64,000 bases of DNA from Pseudomonas quebecensis (lineage in GTDB: Bacteria > Pseudomonadota > Gammaproteobacteria > Pseudomonadales > Pseudomonadaceae), in NCBI RefSeq assembly GCF_026410085.1, contig NZ_CP112866.1, positions 5,517,001 to 5,581,000 of the forward strand, written 5' to 3'. A model generated the notes under the pieces. The model did no database searches. It saw nothing but the letters and a program-made list of their open reading frames with translations, and had not been told where the DNA came from. The translations under genes and the position numbers were made by a program. Positions 17,627 through 26,605 of this stretch are shown one piece after another; position 1 is the first letter of the stretch; each line of letters opens with the position of its first letter.

Positions 17627-20463
17627 ATCTGGCGCAGCGCCTCATTGAGCGACAGCTCCAGCTCGGCCTTATAGCGCAGGTACAGATTACTCGGGCTCTG
17701 CACATCGCCGAGCAGGCCCGACAAGTCCAGGTCGGTGATGTAGCAGCGGTAGCGCTCGGTTTCGCGGCGCTGCCCGACGATCTCCCGGGCGACCACGGTG
17801 AACAGTTGGTCGCCGAACTCCAGTTCGGAAAACTCGCGCTGATTGCAGTAGAGGGTGATGCCCACCTGACCGGGTGCCGCCTTGCTGATAATGGCCTGCA
17901 CGTCATAGAACGGTTTGTTCTCCGAGGCCAAGGGCACAGGCCGAGGCTCGATGCCACGGGCGCGTCCGCTGCCGGATGGCAACAGCTGGTAATACAGCGT
18001 CTGTACGGCGCTCATCGGCTGTTGCGGGTCCAGCGGCGACAGCGCGTCGCGGCGGTAGATGATCGATTGTAAAAAGCGCTGCAACGGCACCAACAGGCTT
18101 TGCTCATCATGGAAAGGCAGGCGCTGTTGCCAGAGTGCGTTGAATTCATCCAGCACATACAGCTCCGCGAACCCTTCGTTGACCCGGTAGAACACCTGCA
18201 CACAGTCCGCCATACCCATGGGTAACAGTAGCGCCAGGTCGTGGTCTTCCAAAGCCATGGCGTCCAGGTGCAACGGACTGTAGCTGGCCAGTTCCTCGCT
18301 GAGGTACGCGATCAACGCCTCTTGAGTGGCCAATGAAACGTGGACGGCCTGGCCCGGCGTCAACTCCATCACGTGGTAATGCTGCTGCACTTGCAACAGG
18401 TAGCGATGGTTGGAGCGGCCCAACAGCAGGTTCTGCGCGGTGTCGAAGACTTCTTCCACGCGCTGCGCGATAAATTGTGCACGGTTGTGACAGAAGCAGC
18501 GCACCCGCAGGCGCGGCAGGTGATTCGGCGGTAATTGGTTGAGGTAATCGCGCAGGCAGTCGAGCAGCGCGTGCGGCCCGTCGTAGCGGCTGACCATGAC
18601 CTCGTTCCAGCTGTTGAGGGTCACCTGGTCCAATGTCAGCACCAGGTTGTCGCGCACCCCGGCATAGCTCAGGGAGTCGGTGCGCTCGGTGGTCATCAGG
18701 ATATTCAGGTCGCGGTGGTGTTTGAGCGGGTCGACGCCGACGTTGATCAGCAACAGCACCTCTTCGGGCACCGCCGAGCGCAGCAGGCGCTCCTCATCAA
18801 CGCTGGTCAGGGGCAGGGCGATGGTCTGCTGCAGGCTGCCCAGCAGGTTGAACAACTCGAACTCGGTCATGTCACTGACGCCAGGATGCAGGGCCAGGCG
18901 TGTACTGCTGTCGATGACCCCGTTGCGATGGCACCAGGTGAGCATTTCCAGCAGGTCGCGGCTGCGCTTGATCGGCGCGAAGTGCTCGCATTCGAGCGCG
19001 GTGAGGTTACCGTTATACAAGCCCCAATGGTGCTGGCCAGGCTCTTTGCGGACGGGCGACTGCACCAGCGTGAGGGTGTCTTCGGCCAAGTCCGGGGCGA
19101 TGCCAGGGTTGATGAACTCGACTTTGCCGGCCTTGCGCTCGAACGCTGCATACAGCCGGCGGCCGAGCACGTTGAGGTCGCGCTTGTTGATCAGGCTGAC
19201 GGTCTGCTCCGTGCGCGCGAATTGGGCCAGGAAGCGGTAGCTGTGGTTCAGCTCGTTGACCAGGGCACGGCGTTCAGAGGCCACCTGGCGTACTTTCCAC
19301 TGGCTGCGGCTGTCCAGCAGGGCCAGTTGGCGATGGTCCCAGCCCCACTCATCGGCGAGACGTTCGAGCAGCAGGCGCTGCCAACTGGTCGTGCGCTGGC
19401 CGCTGCTGAGCTTGCGATTGACCTTCAGATACAGCGCGCGCCTTACCAGCTCCAGGCGTTCGGGCTCGTTGCGCTGCGTGAGGTATTCCTCGATGCGGCG
19501 GTACACCACGATGTAGGGGTCCAGCTCGTCAAGGTCAACCTGATTGGCGAACACGGCTCGCTTGAATCGCAGGCTCAGACAATGCACCTGTGGGTGCTCG
19601 CTGGCATAGACTTCGGTCAGCAGCAGTTTGAGCAGCGACTTGTAAGGTGACTCTATGCCTTTGAACAGTTGCCACAGCCCGGCTCCCATGAACTCGCCCG
19701 CCGGAATGTGTGCCAAGTGGCCCAGGTCCAGGGTCTCGTCGGCACGGATGAAGCGTTTGGACAGCAGCGTGTGAGTGAACTCGGCGTAGCGAGGTTCTTC
19801 ATAGACCGGTACCAGCCACCAGATAGGCGTGCGCCCGGCCAGCCAGATGGCGGTGCGGTAGAACTCGTCGAGCAACAGGTAATGTTGGGTGGTGCCGCAA
19901 TCATCGGAGCTGAGCTGCGTATCGCGCTCACCGAGTACGAAGCGGGTCGGCTCGATCAGGAAAAAGTGCGCCTCGGCACCCATGCTCAGGGCCCAGGTTT
20001 CCAGCAACTGGCATTTCCTGCGCAATTCGGCCAGTTCGCTCTCGCCCAGGTCAGCTGCGTGGCACACCCACACGTCCATATCGCTCTGGTCGGCCTGCGC
20101 CAGCGTGCCGAGACTGCCCATCAGGTACAGCCCGTGAATCGGCCTTGGCGGGTTGCCATGGCGTGGCTTATAGGAGAACGAGCGGGTCAGGCGCTGAGCT
20201 TCGGCCAGGGCCTGGGCGTCGGGCTCGAAATTCGACAGCCCGGCCGGCGTGCTGCCCGATACATAACCGGGCAGCAGCGGATGATTAACATGAAAAAACA
20301 GCGGTAGCAGCGTCAGCACGCTCTGCTGGCGTGGCGTCAGCCCCTCGACGGCTCGCGCCATGCGGCCTTCGTTCAGGGTCATGAACCGCGCACGCAACTG
20401 GGCCAGCACCTTGCGGTCGATGCCTTCGTCCAGGTCGGGGCGGATTTCGTGGGTGCGGGTCAT
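17623..20463 (-). CDS. cyaA: Class I adenylate cyclase
   Basis: A 946-residue class I (enterobacterial type) adenylate cyclase that makes cAMP for Vfr/CRP. The catalytic nucleotidyltransferase motif is MGSLGT (Gly116-Ser117) followed by SDMDVWVC with two metal-binding aspartates (128 and 130). The long C-terminal half is the regulatory region of the family, which lacks the PTS-phosphorylated motif knowledge in pseudomonads. Length is close to other Pseudomonas CyaA proteins. A CRP/Vfr-like site lies upstream of algR 3.5 kb away. Possible starts at 20463 or slightly inside were not separated. Confidence 0.95.
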   Translation of the reverse strand: MTRTHEIRPDLDEGIDRKVLAQLRARFMTLNEGRMARAVEGLTPRQQSVLTLLPLFFHVNHPLLPGYVSGSTPAGLSNFEPDAQALAEAQRLTRSFSYKPRHGNPPRPIHGLYLMGSLGTLAQADQSDMDVWVCHAADLGESELAELRRKCQLLETWALSMGAEAHFFLIEPTRFVLGERDTQLSSDDCGTTQHYLLLDEFYRTAIWLAGRTPIWWLVPVYEEPRYAEFTHTLLSKRFIRADETLDLGHLAHIPAGEFMGAGLWQLFKGIESPYKSLLKLLLTEVYASEHPQVHCLSLRFKRAVFANQVDLDELDPYIVVYRRIEEYLTQRNEPERLELVRRALYLKVNRKLSSGQRTTSWQRLLLERLADEWGWDHRQLALLDSRSQWKVRQVASERRALVNELNHSYRFLAQFARTEQTVSLINKRDLNVLGRRLYAAFERKAGKVEFINPGIAPDLAEDTLTLVQSPVRKEPGQHHWGLYNGNLTALECEHFAPIKRSRDLLEMLTWCHRNGVIDSSTRLALHPGVSDMTEFELFNLLGSLQQTIALPLTSVDEERLLRSAVPEEVLLLINVGVDPLKHHRDLNILMTTERTDSLSYAGVRDNLVLTLDQVTLNSWNEVMVSRYDGPHALLDCLRDYLNQLPPNHLPRLRVRCFCHNRAQFIAQRVEEVFDTAQNLLLGRSNHRYLLQVQQHYHVMELTPGQAVHVSLATQEALIAYLSEELASYSPLHLDAMALEDHDLALLLPMGMADCVQVFYRVNEGFAELYVLDEFNALWQQRLPFHDEQSLLVPLQRFLQSIIYRRDALSPLDPQQPMSAVQTLYYQLLPSGSGRARGIEPRPVPLASENKPFYDVQAIISKAAPGQVGITLYCNQREFSELEFGDQLFTVVAREIVGQRRETERYRCYITDLDLSGLLGDVQSPSNLYLRYKAELELSLNEALRQI

Positions 20464-20631
20464 GTAGAACTCGGCGGCTCGCAGGGCCCGGCATGGGCGG
20501 CCGTGTAGGAGTTTACAGCCAGAAACGTAGGAGGTTTAGAGGGAAATGGCTTTCGAGGTTAAAAATCGAGACGCTCCATAATGCGGCCCTCGGAATCCGC
20601 AGGAAGCGGACTCCATGGGCGGCGTACGCTC

Positions 20632-20886
20632 TCAGGCTGCTTCTTTAGTGCTGGCGGTGGTGAGGATGGTCAGCAGGGTTTGGGCCTGCTCTGCAGCGTC
20701 TCGGCCAAGGCTGGTCAGGTAGCCTCCATCCGCTTGATCGATCAGCCCTTTCGCGTGGAGGCGCTTGGCCGCGGCGATGGCAGCGGGAGCGGCGGTCTGA
20801 TGGACTTTCAGGCCTTCCTGGGTGCTGTCCAAGGGGAAGAGTACAAGGATTTCCAGTTCGGCAACCAACTCAGGGGTATACGACAT
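20632..20886 (-). CDS. TIGR02647 family protein
   Basis: An 84-residue protein of a small pseudomonad/vibrio family known only as TIGR02647. The sequence begins SYTPELVAELEILVLFPLDS and contains KLHAKGLIDQADGGYLTSLG-like winged-helix features (RLHAKGLIDQADGGYLTSLG, about 42-61). No enzyme motif is seen. The start is supported by GGAG 8 bp upstream. Function unknown. It sits between cyaA and another small gene. Confidence 0.78.
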   Translation of the reverse strand: MSYTPELVAELEILVLFPLDSTQEGLKVHQTAAPAAIAAAKRLHAKGLIDQADGGYLTSLGRDAAEQAQTLLTILTTASTKEAA

Positions 20887-20982
20887 AAGGACTCCAGACT
20901 TTCTAAAATTTATTAGAGGCTAGCAGACCATAAGGTGAACGCACTTTGCCGAACTGTCCAGCAGCGTTGCTGCGTGTCGGGA

Positions 20983-21267
20983 TTAATCCTTTTCAGGCGG
21001 CAGATCGGGCAGTGCGCGCAGCGCTGTTTCATACCATTGGGTATCGAACGCGCGGTCCTCATCCAACATGGCGTCGATTTCGAACGCCAGCACATGAGCC
21101 ATCAGATTCAGAATCTCCTCGCGCTCGTAACCCACCAGCGTCAACTTGTTGAACGTGGCCTTGGCGGCAGGCGGGTTGTCGTTTTCGATCTGGTTTTCGA
21201 TCGCTTCGATCAACGTATTTTCGGTGAATGTTTCTTCGTCGCTATCGATATCGGTGGGCTCGCTCAT
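20983..21267 (-). CDS. Small acidic conserved hypothetical protein
   Basis: A 94-residue acidic protein with no recognised domain. The first 25 residues are rich in Asp and Glu. The middle (AAKATFNKLTLVGYEREEIL) is amphipathic and is followed by NLMAHVLAFEIDAMLDEDRA, suggesting two or three helices. It has a strong RBS (AAGGAG) and codon use like its neighbours, so it is very likely translated. The function cannot be inferred. It is co-oriented with the TIGR02647 gene 96 bp downstream. Confidence 0.75.
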   Translation of the reverse strand: MSEPTDIDSDEETFTENTLIEAIENQIENDNPPAAKATFNKLTLVGYEREEILNLMAHVLAFEIDAMLDEDRAFDTQWYETALRALPDLPPEKD

Positions 21268-21394
21268 GGCGGGACTCCTTCAAGGAAAGGGCGCCAGTCT
21301 ACCCCCATTCAGCCAGGTGATGCTGCTGGTCAGATGGCCCGGCGGCGTCTATAACGCTTGCAGCCAACCCCGCACACGGCCTGGAGGCTTTGCG

Positions 21395-22054
21395 ATGCTC
21401 AAGCTTTACGGATTTTCGGTCAGCAACTACTACAACATGGTGAAACTGGCGCTGCTGGAGAAGGGCCTGCCCTTTGAAGAAGTGCCGTTTTATGCCGGGC
21501 AGACCCCTGACGTTCTGGCCGTCAGCCCGCGCGGCAAGGTGCCGGTATTGGGTGTGAAGCAGGGGTTTATCAATGAAACCAGCGTGATTCTGGAATATAT
21601 CGAACAAACCCAGGAAGGGCCGTCGCTGCTCCCGGCCGACCCGTTCCAGCGCGCCCAGGTGCTGGCGTTGTGCAGGGAGATCGAACTGTACATCGAGTTG
21701 CCTGCGCGGGCGTGTTTTGGCGAGGCATTTTTTGGCATGCAAGTGCCGGAGGCGATCAAGGAAAAATCCAGGGCGGAATTGCTGCTGGGCATCGCTTCGC
21801 TGGGAAGGCACGGCAAGTTTGCGCCGTATGTGGCGGGAGACAGCTTCACGATCGCGGATCTGTACTTTATGTACAGCCTGAACCTGGCCTGCGGGGTGGG
21901 GGATAAATTGTTTGGCCTGGACCTGCTGGCGCAGCTGCCGGCTGCCAAGGCATTGCTGGAACGTCTGAATGACATGCCTAACGCCCGGAAGGTAGAGGCT
22001 GACAGGCAGGCCGCGATGCCGGGGTTCATGGCGATGGTTGCGGCCAAAAAGTAA
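21395..22054 (+). CDS. Glutathione S-transferase family protein
   Basis: A 219-residue GST. The thioredoxin-like N-terminal domain (about 1-78) has LYGFSVSNYYNMVKLALLEK and the conserved cis-proline and glutathione-binding region GKVPVLGVKQGFINETSVIL (Pro and the Glu-Thr-Ser pair). The helical C-terminal domain contains YVAGDSFTIADLYF, the N-capping box motif. The substrate is unknown. The start ATG at 21395 follows GGAGG. Longer upstream frames are not supported by homology. Confidence 0.9.
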   Translation: MLKLYGFSVSNYYNMVKLALLEKGLPFEEVPFYAGQTPDVLAVSPRGKVPVLGVKQGFINETSVILEYIEQTQEGPSLLPADPFQRAQVLALCREIELYIELPARACFGEAFFGMQVPEAIKEKSRAELLLGIASLGRHGKFAPYVAGDSFTIADLYFMYSLNLACGVGDKLFGLDLLAQLPAAKALLERLNDMPNARKVEADRQAAMPGFMAMVAAKK

Positions 22055-22060
22055 TCAAGT

Positions 22061-22085
22061 ATGGGAGGGGCAAAACCCCTCCCAT
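22061..22085. repeat. REP-type hairpin between gst and argH
   Basis: ATGGGAGGGG, CAAAA and CCCCTCCCAT form a perfect 10-bp hairpin directly between two converging genes. The sequence is a short variant of the P. fluorescens REP word and probably doubles as a bidirectional terminator. Confidence 0.75.
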
Positions 22086-22090
22086 ATGTC

Positions 22091-23485
22091 TTAGCGACTG
22101 GCGAGCAGTGCCTGGCCGCGCACGACGGCTGCCTTCACCTGTGCCGGCGCCGTGCCGCCCACATGGTTACGGGCGTTGACCGAACCTTCCAGGGTCAGCA
22201 CGGCAAACACGTCCTGCTCGATCTGGTCGCTGAACTGGCGTAGTTCTTCCAGGCTCATTTCCGCCAGGTCTTTACCAGTGTCCACGCCGTATTTCACGGC
22301 GTGGCCGACGATTTCGTGGCAGTCGCGGAACGGCAGGCCACGGCGCACCAGGTAGTCCGCCAGGTCAGTCGCGGTGGAGAACCCGCGCAGGGCGGCTTCG
22401 CGCATCATGGCGTGCTTGGGCTTGATCGCAGGGATCATGTCGGCAAACGCGCGCAACGAGTCGCGCAGCGTGTCGGCGGCGTCGAACAGCGGTTCCTTGT
22501 CTTCCTGGTTGTCCTTGTTGTAGGCCAATGGCTGGCCTTTCATCAGGGTCAGCAGGCCCATCAGTGCGCCGAATACACGGCCGCTCTTGCCACGCACCAG
22601 CTCAGGCACGTCGGGGTTTTTCTTTTGCGGCATGATCGAGCTACCGGTGCAGAAGCGGTCCGGCAGGTCGATGAATTGGAGTTGCGCGCTGGTCCACAGC
22701 ACCAGCTCTTCGGAGAAGCGCGACAGGTGCATCATCGCGATGCTGGCGGCGGCGCAGAATTCGATGGCGAAGTCGCGGTCCGACACGCCATCCAGAGAGT
22801 TGCCGCCCACGGCATCGAAGCCCAGCAATTGCGCGGTGTACTCACGGTCGATCGGGTAAGTCGTACCGGCCAGCGCGGCGCTGCCCAGGGGCATGCGATT
22901 GGCGCGCTTGCGGCAGTCCACCAGGCGCTCATAGTCGCGGCTGAGCATTTCGAACCAGGCCAGCAGATGGTGGCCGAATGTCACGGGTTGCGCAGTCTGC
23001 AGGTGGGTGAAGCCGGGCATGATGGTGTCCGATTCGCGCTCGGCCTGCTCCAGCAAACCTTTTTGCAGGCGGGTGATCTCGGCCAGGATCAGGTCGATTT
23101 CATCGCGCAGCCACAGGCGGATATCGGTGGCCACCTGGTCGTTACGGCTGCGCCCGGTGTGCAACTTCTTGCCGGTCACACCGATGCGGTCGGTGAGGCG
23201 CGCCTCGATATTCATGTGCACGTCTTCCAGGTCGACGCGCCAGTCGAAGGTGCCGGCTTCAATCTCACCGCGGATGGTGGTCAGACCGTCGATGATACTG
23301 TCGCGCTCGGCGTCGGTCAGCACGCCGACTTTGGCCAGCATCGTGGCGTGGGCGATGGAGCCCATGATGTCGTGGCGGTACAGGCGCTGGTCGAAGGTGA
23401 CGGAGGCGGTGAAGCGCGCGACGAAGGCGTCGACGGGTTCACTGAAGCGGCCGCCCCAGGACTGGTTGGTCTTGTCGGTGCTCAT
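22091..23485 (-). CDS. argH: Argininosuccinate lyase
   Basis: A 464-residue enzyme of the fumarase/aspartase superfamily. It splits argininosuccinate into arginine and fumarate, the last arginine synthesis step. The superfamily signature [12 protein letters not shown] is present near residue 277, and [13 protein letters not shown] and [19 protein letters not shown] are conserved active-site regions. It is a single gene, divergent from algR. Length is normal. Confidence 0.97.
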   Translation of the reverse strand: MSTDKTNQSWGGRFSEPVDAFVARFTASVTFDQRLYRHDIMGSIAHATMLAKVGVLTDAERDSIIDGLTTIRGEIEAGTFDWRVDLEDVHMNIEARLTDRIGVTGKKLHTGRSRNDQVATDIRLWLRDEIDLILAEITRLQKGLLEQAERESDTIMPGFTHLQTAQPVTFGHHLLAWFEMLSRDYERLVDCRKRANRMPLGSAALAGTTYPIDREYTAQLLGFDAVGGNSLDGVSDRDFAIEFCAAASIAMMHLSRFSEELVLWTSAQLQFIDLPDRFCTGSSIMPQKKNPDVPELVRGKSGRVFGALMGLLTLMKGQPLAYNKDNQEDKEPLFDAADTLRDSLRAFADMIPAIKPKHAMMREAALRGFSTATDLADYLVRRGLPFRDCHEIVGHAVKYGVDTGKDLAEMSLEELRQFSDQIEQDVFAVLTLEGSVNARNHVGGTAPAQVKAAVVRGQALLASR

Positions 23486-23991
23486 GGATTCGCTCGTGAT
23501 TTGCTGTAAGTAAAAGGCATGGACGTGTGACGCCGATCATAACAGGGTTGCTCGCGGAGGCGGTGGCGAGGGTCGTCGGCATTTTTATTTGTACAAAGGA
23601 TGGCTAAGTGCCTTGCCGCCGATCACGTCCGGGACGAGACTGGAGAAAGACGCTTATTGAAACGATATTTGACGATTGAGCAATGTCGCCTCGGCGAGCG
23701 TCTACAGTTGGACTGAGAGTGTATGAATGCACCAAAGTCGGCTATTGCGGTCAGAGCCCAGACTAACCATTAAACAAGGGGGGTATTCGGATTGTGTATC
23801 AGCAAACCCTACGACGATGCCCGAAGGCTGCAGGTCTTGGGCACTCTTGAACAGATCCGGGTAAATATGGGTGCCACCGTCGGGGCACTTTTTGCCGCTC
23901 GCACTAGTCTTAGCGTGGATCGCTGTGACGCAAGTCACCGCACCTGTCTACGTTATCCATGTGCGAGACTCACGCAGGAATCCAGCGCAAT
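23486..23991. other. Intergenic region between argH and algR
   Basis: This 506-bp gap carries the divergent argH and algR control regions. In PAO1 the sensor gene algZ/fimS lies here. No histidine-kinase remnant is readable in any frame. The only motif I trust is a CRP/Vfr-type box at 23924-23939. A 78-codon minus-strand frame (23702-23938) has no RBS or domain and is left out. Confidence 0.7.
23924..23939 (+). promoter_or_regulatory. CRP/Vfr-type binding site upstream of algR
   Basis: TGTGA-CGCAAG-TCACC matches the CRP/Vfr consensus TGTGA-N6-TCACA at nine of ten conserved positions. It ends 52 bp before the algR start. In P. aeruginosa, Vfr has been reported to act on the algZ-algR promoter, so conservation of control is plausible. 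Confidence 0.6.
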
Positions 23992-24738
23992 ATGAATGTC
24001 CTGATCGTTGATGACGAACCCCAAGCCCGCGACCGACTGAGCCGTCTGGTCGGTGAGCTCGAGGGTTATACAGTCCTAGAACCGAGCGCCACCAGCGGTG
24101 AGGAAGCGTTGACGCTGATCGACAGCCTCAAGCCGGATGTACTGCTGCTCGATATCCGCATGCCGGGCCTGGATGGTCTGCAGGTTGCCGCCCGCCTGAG
24201 TGAACGCGAATCACCGCCGGCCGTGGTGCTGTGTGCGGCCCAGGAAGAGTTTCCCGCGCAGACGCTGGAAGACAGCGGTGTGAGTTTCGTGACTAAACCG
24301 GTGACGGCCGAAGCGCTGCTCAAGGCCCTGAAAAAGGCCGAGCGCCCCAGCCGCGCCCAGCTCGCCGCCTTGACCCAGCCTGCCGCCCAAAGTGGCAACG
24401 GCCCCCGCAGTCATATCAGTGCGCGTACCCGCAAGGGCATCGAGTTGATTCCCCTGAATCAAGTGGTGTACTTCATTGCCGACCACAAGTACGTGACCTT
24501 GCGTCACGAAGCGGGAGAAGTCTTGCTCGACGAGCCGCTCAAGGCCCTGGAAGATGAGTTCGGCGACCGCTTCGTGCGGATCCACCGCAATGCACTGGTG
24601 GCCAGAGAGCGTATCGAACGCCTGCAACGCACGCCATTGGGGCACTTCCAGTTGTTCCTCAAAGGGCTCAATGGCGATGCCTTGATCGTCAGCCGACGGC
24701 ATGTCGCCGGCGTACGCAAGATGATGCAGCAGCTTTAG
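23992..24738 (+). CDS. algR: LytTR response regulator AlgR
   Basis: A 248-residue response regulator. The receiver domain (1-120) keeps the acidic pair Asp7-Asp8, phosphoacceptor Asp54 (LLLDIRMPG) and Lys102 (TKPV). The C-terminal LytTR domain (about 140-248) binds DNA (IELIPLNQVVYFIADHKYV, FVRIHRNALVARERIERLQR). AlgR controls alginate, twitching, rhamnolipids and virulence in P. aeruginosa. Here the residue usually Thr at 82 is Ala and the aromatic at 99 is Phe, and no AlgZ/FimS kinase gene is adjacent. The ATG at 23992 gives the PAO1 length. Confidence 0.95.
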   Translation: MNVLIVDDEPQARDRLSRLVGELEGYTVLEPSATSGEEALTLIDSLKPDVLLLDIRMPGLDGLQVAARLSERESPPAVVLCAAQEEFPAQTLEDSGVSFVTKPVTAEALLKALKKAERPSRAQLAALTQPAAQSGNGPRSHISARTRKGIELIPLNQVVYFIADHKYVTLRHEAGEVLLDEPLKALEDEFGDRFVRIHRNALVARERIERLQRTPLGHFQLFLKGLNGDALIVSRRHVAGVRKMMQQL

Positions 24739-24806
24739 TTCGAGGGCTGTGGCGCAATTTGCATTCCTTATCCCGGTGCGACGAGGCCAGGGAGGCCCCG
24801 CACTTG

Positions 24807-24820
24807 CTGATTCAAATCAA
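24807..24820 (+). promoter_or_regulatory. Anr/FNR-like box upstream of hemC
   Basis: CTGAT-TCAA-ATCAA differs from the Anr/FNR consensus TTGAT-N4-ATCAA at one base. It is 57 bp before the hemC start. Other haem genes in pseudomonads (hemA, hemF, hemN) are Anr-controlled, so oxygen control of hemC is plausible but unproven. Confidence 0.45.
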
Positions 24821-24876
24821 GGCGTATTTGCCTGAGCTGTTATTATCTGCCGTATCTATTCAGTACGGATTGATTC

Positions 24877-25818
24877 ATGTCCTCTCGCGAAATCCGCATC
24901 GCCACCCGTAAAAGCGCCTTGGCCCTATGGCAGGCCGAATACGTCAAAGCACGCCTGGAGCTTGCCCATCCGGGCCTCAAGGTGTCCCTGGTGCCCATGG
25001 TCAGTCGTGGCGACAAGCTGCTCGACTCACCGCTGTCGAAGATCGGCGGCAAGGGCTTGTTCGTCAAGGAGCTGGAAACCGCGCTGCTGGAGAACGAAGC
25101 CGACATCGCCGTGCATTCGATGAAAGACGTGCCGATGGACTTCCCTGAAGGCTTGGGCCTGTTCTGCATCTGCGAGCGCGAAGACCCGCGCGATGCCTTC
25201 GTTTCCAATAACTACGCATCGCTGGATGACCTCCCTTTGGGCAGCATCGTCGGCACGTCGAGCCTGCGACGCCAGGCTCAGCTGCTGACCCGCCGCCCCG
25301 ACCTGCAGATCCGCTTTCTGCGCGGAAACGTCAACACCCGCCTGGCCAAGCTGGACAGCGGTGAATATGACGCCATCATCCTCGCCGCCGCCGGTTTGAT
25401 CCGTCTCGGTTTCGAGGACCGCATCACTTCGGCCATCAGTGTCGAAGACAGCCTGCCAGCGGGTGGGCAGGGCGCAGTGGGCATTGAGTGCCGCAGCGCG
25501 GACAGCGAAATTCACGCGCTTCTCAAGCCTCTGGATCACTACGACACTGAAGTGCGCGTCACGGCCGAGCGTGCCCTGAACAAGCACCTCAATGGCGGCT
25601 GCCAGGTGCCGATTGCCTGCTACGCGGTGCTCGAAGGCGATAACCTGTGGCTGCGTGGCCTGGTGGGCGACCCCGACGGCGGCACGTTGCTGACCGCCGA
25701 GGTGCGTGGTCCGCAACGCGATGCGACGGCACTGGGGGTCCAGGTGGCTGAAGAACTGCTGGCCAAGGGCGCCGGCGCCATCCTGCAAAAAGTCTATGGC
25801 GAGGCCGGGCCGCAGTGA
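24877..25818 (+). CDS. hemC: Porphobilinogen deaminase
   Basis: A 313-residue enzyme (hydroxymethylbilane synthase). It joins four porphobilinogens into hydroxymethylbilane. The dipyrromethane cofactor cysteine is Cys242 in [14 protein letters not shown]. The substrate-binding basic region [11 protein letters not shown] and the catalytic Asp region SMKDVP are present. The TGA stop region overlaps the GTG start of hemD by 4 bp, so hemC and hemD are coupled. A possible Anr box lies upstream. Confidence 0.97.
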   Translation: MSSREIRIATRKSALALWQAEYVKARLELAHPGLKVSLVPMVSRGDKLLDSPLSKIGGKGLFVKELETALLENEADIAVHSMKDVPMDFPEGLGLFCICEREDPRDAFVSNNYASLDDLPLGSIVGTSSLRRQAQLLTRRPDLQIRFLRGNVNTRLAKLDSGEYDAIILAAAGLIRLGFEDRITSAISVEDSLPAGGQGAVGIECRSADSEIHALLKPLDHYDTEVRVTAERALNKHLNGGCQVPIACYAVLEGDNLWLRGLVGDPDGGTLLTAEVRGPQRDATALGVQVAEELLAKGAGAILQKVYGEAGPQ

Positions 25819-26564
25819 TCGGCTGGCGCTTGCTGCTGACGCGGCCCGCCGAGGAATCGGTGGCGCTGGCGGCGGCGTTATCCGCCGTCGGGATCTACAG
25901 CAGCAGCCTGCCTTTGCTGGACATCGAGCCGCTGCCTGTCAGCCCGGAACGGCAGGCGGTACTTCGTGATCTGGGCCGTTACTGCGCGGTAATCGTGGTC
26001 AGCAAGCCGGCCGCGCGCCTGGCCTTGCAATACCTGGACAGGCAATGGCCTCAGGTGCAGTGGTTCAGTGTCGGCGCGGCCACCGCGCAGGTGTTGGCCG
26101 CGCGTGGCTACAGGGTTGATTACCCGCAAACCGGCGACGACAGCGAGGCTTTGCTGCAACTGCCGGCGTTGCGCGAGGCGATTGCTCGCCCCGATGCGCG
26201 AGTGCTGATCGTGCGGGGTGAGGGCGGTCGCGAGTTGCTGGCGCAACAGTTGCGCGCCAGAGGTGTTAGTGTCGATTATCTGGAGTTGTACCGGCGGCTC
26301 CTGCCTGAGTACGACGTCGGTGAACTGACGCGGCGCATCCAGTTGGAACGCTTGAACGGCGTGGTGGTCAGCAGTGGGCAGGGTTTTTTGCATCTGCAAG
26401 CCCTGGCCGGTGCCGATTGGCCACAGGTGGCACAACTGCCATTGTTCGTACCCAGCCCGCGAGTCCAGCAGATGGCGCAGGCTGCCGGCGCAGAAAAAGT
26501 TGTGGATTGTCGCGGCGCGAGCGCTGCGGCGTTGTTAGTGGCGTTACGCGGCATTGTCTTATAA
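25815..26564 (+). CDS. hemD: Uroporphyrinogen-III synthase
   Basis: A 249-residue enzyme. It cyclises hydroxymethylbilane with inversion of ring D to give uroporphyrinogen III. The family is poorly conserved. Recognisable parts are [21 protein letters not shown] at the N-terminus (shown in part in the frame), the hinge [16 protein letters not shown] segment ([15 protein letters not shown]) and [21 protein letters not shown]. It starts with GTG overlapping hemC. Assignment is strengthened by the hemC-hemD-hemX-hemY order. Confidence 0.93.
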   Translation: MIGWRLLLTRPAEESVALAAALSAVGIYSSSLPLLDIEPLPVSPERQAVLRDLGRYCAVIVVSKPAARLALQYLDRQWPQVQWFSVGAATAQVLAARGYRVDYPQTGDDSEALLQLPALREAIARPDARVLIVRGEGGRELLAQQLRARGVSVDYLELYRRLLPEYDVGELTRRIQLERLNGVVVSSGQGFLHLQALAGADWPQVAQLPLFVPSPRVQQMAQAAGAEKVVDCRGASAAALLVALRGIVL

Positions 26565-26605
26565 AAAGATCCCGCCCCACTCTCTGATACGCAAAGGACG
26601 GATAC

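Noticed and set aside
22301..23509. A 402-codon plus-strand frame opposite argH
   Set aside because: It is an antisense shadow; argH carries all its family motifs.
23702..23938. A 78-codon minus-strand frame upstream of algR, considered as an algZ remnant
   Set aside because: No kinase motif, no RBS, and its strand is opposite to algZ.
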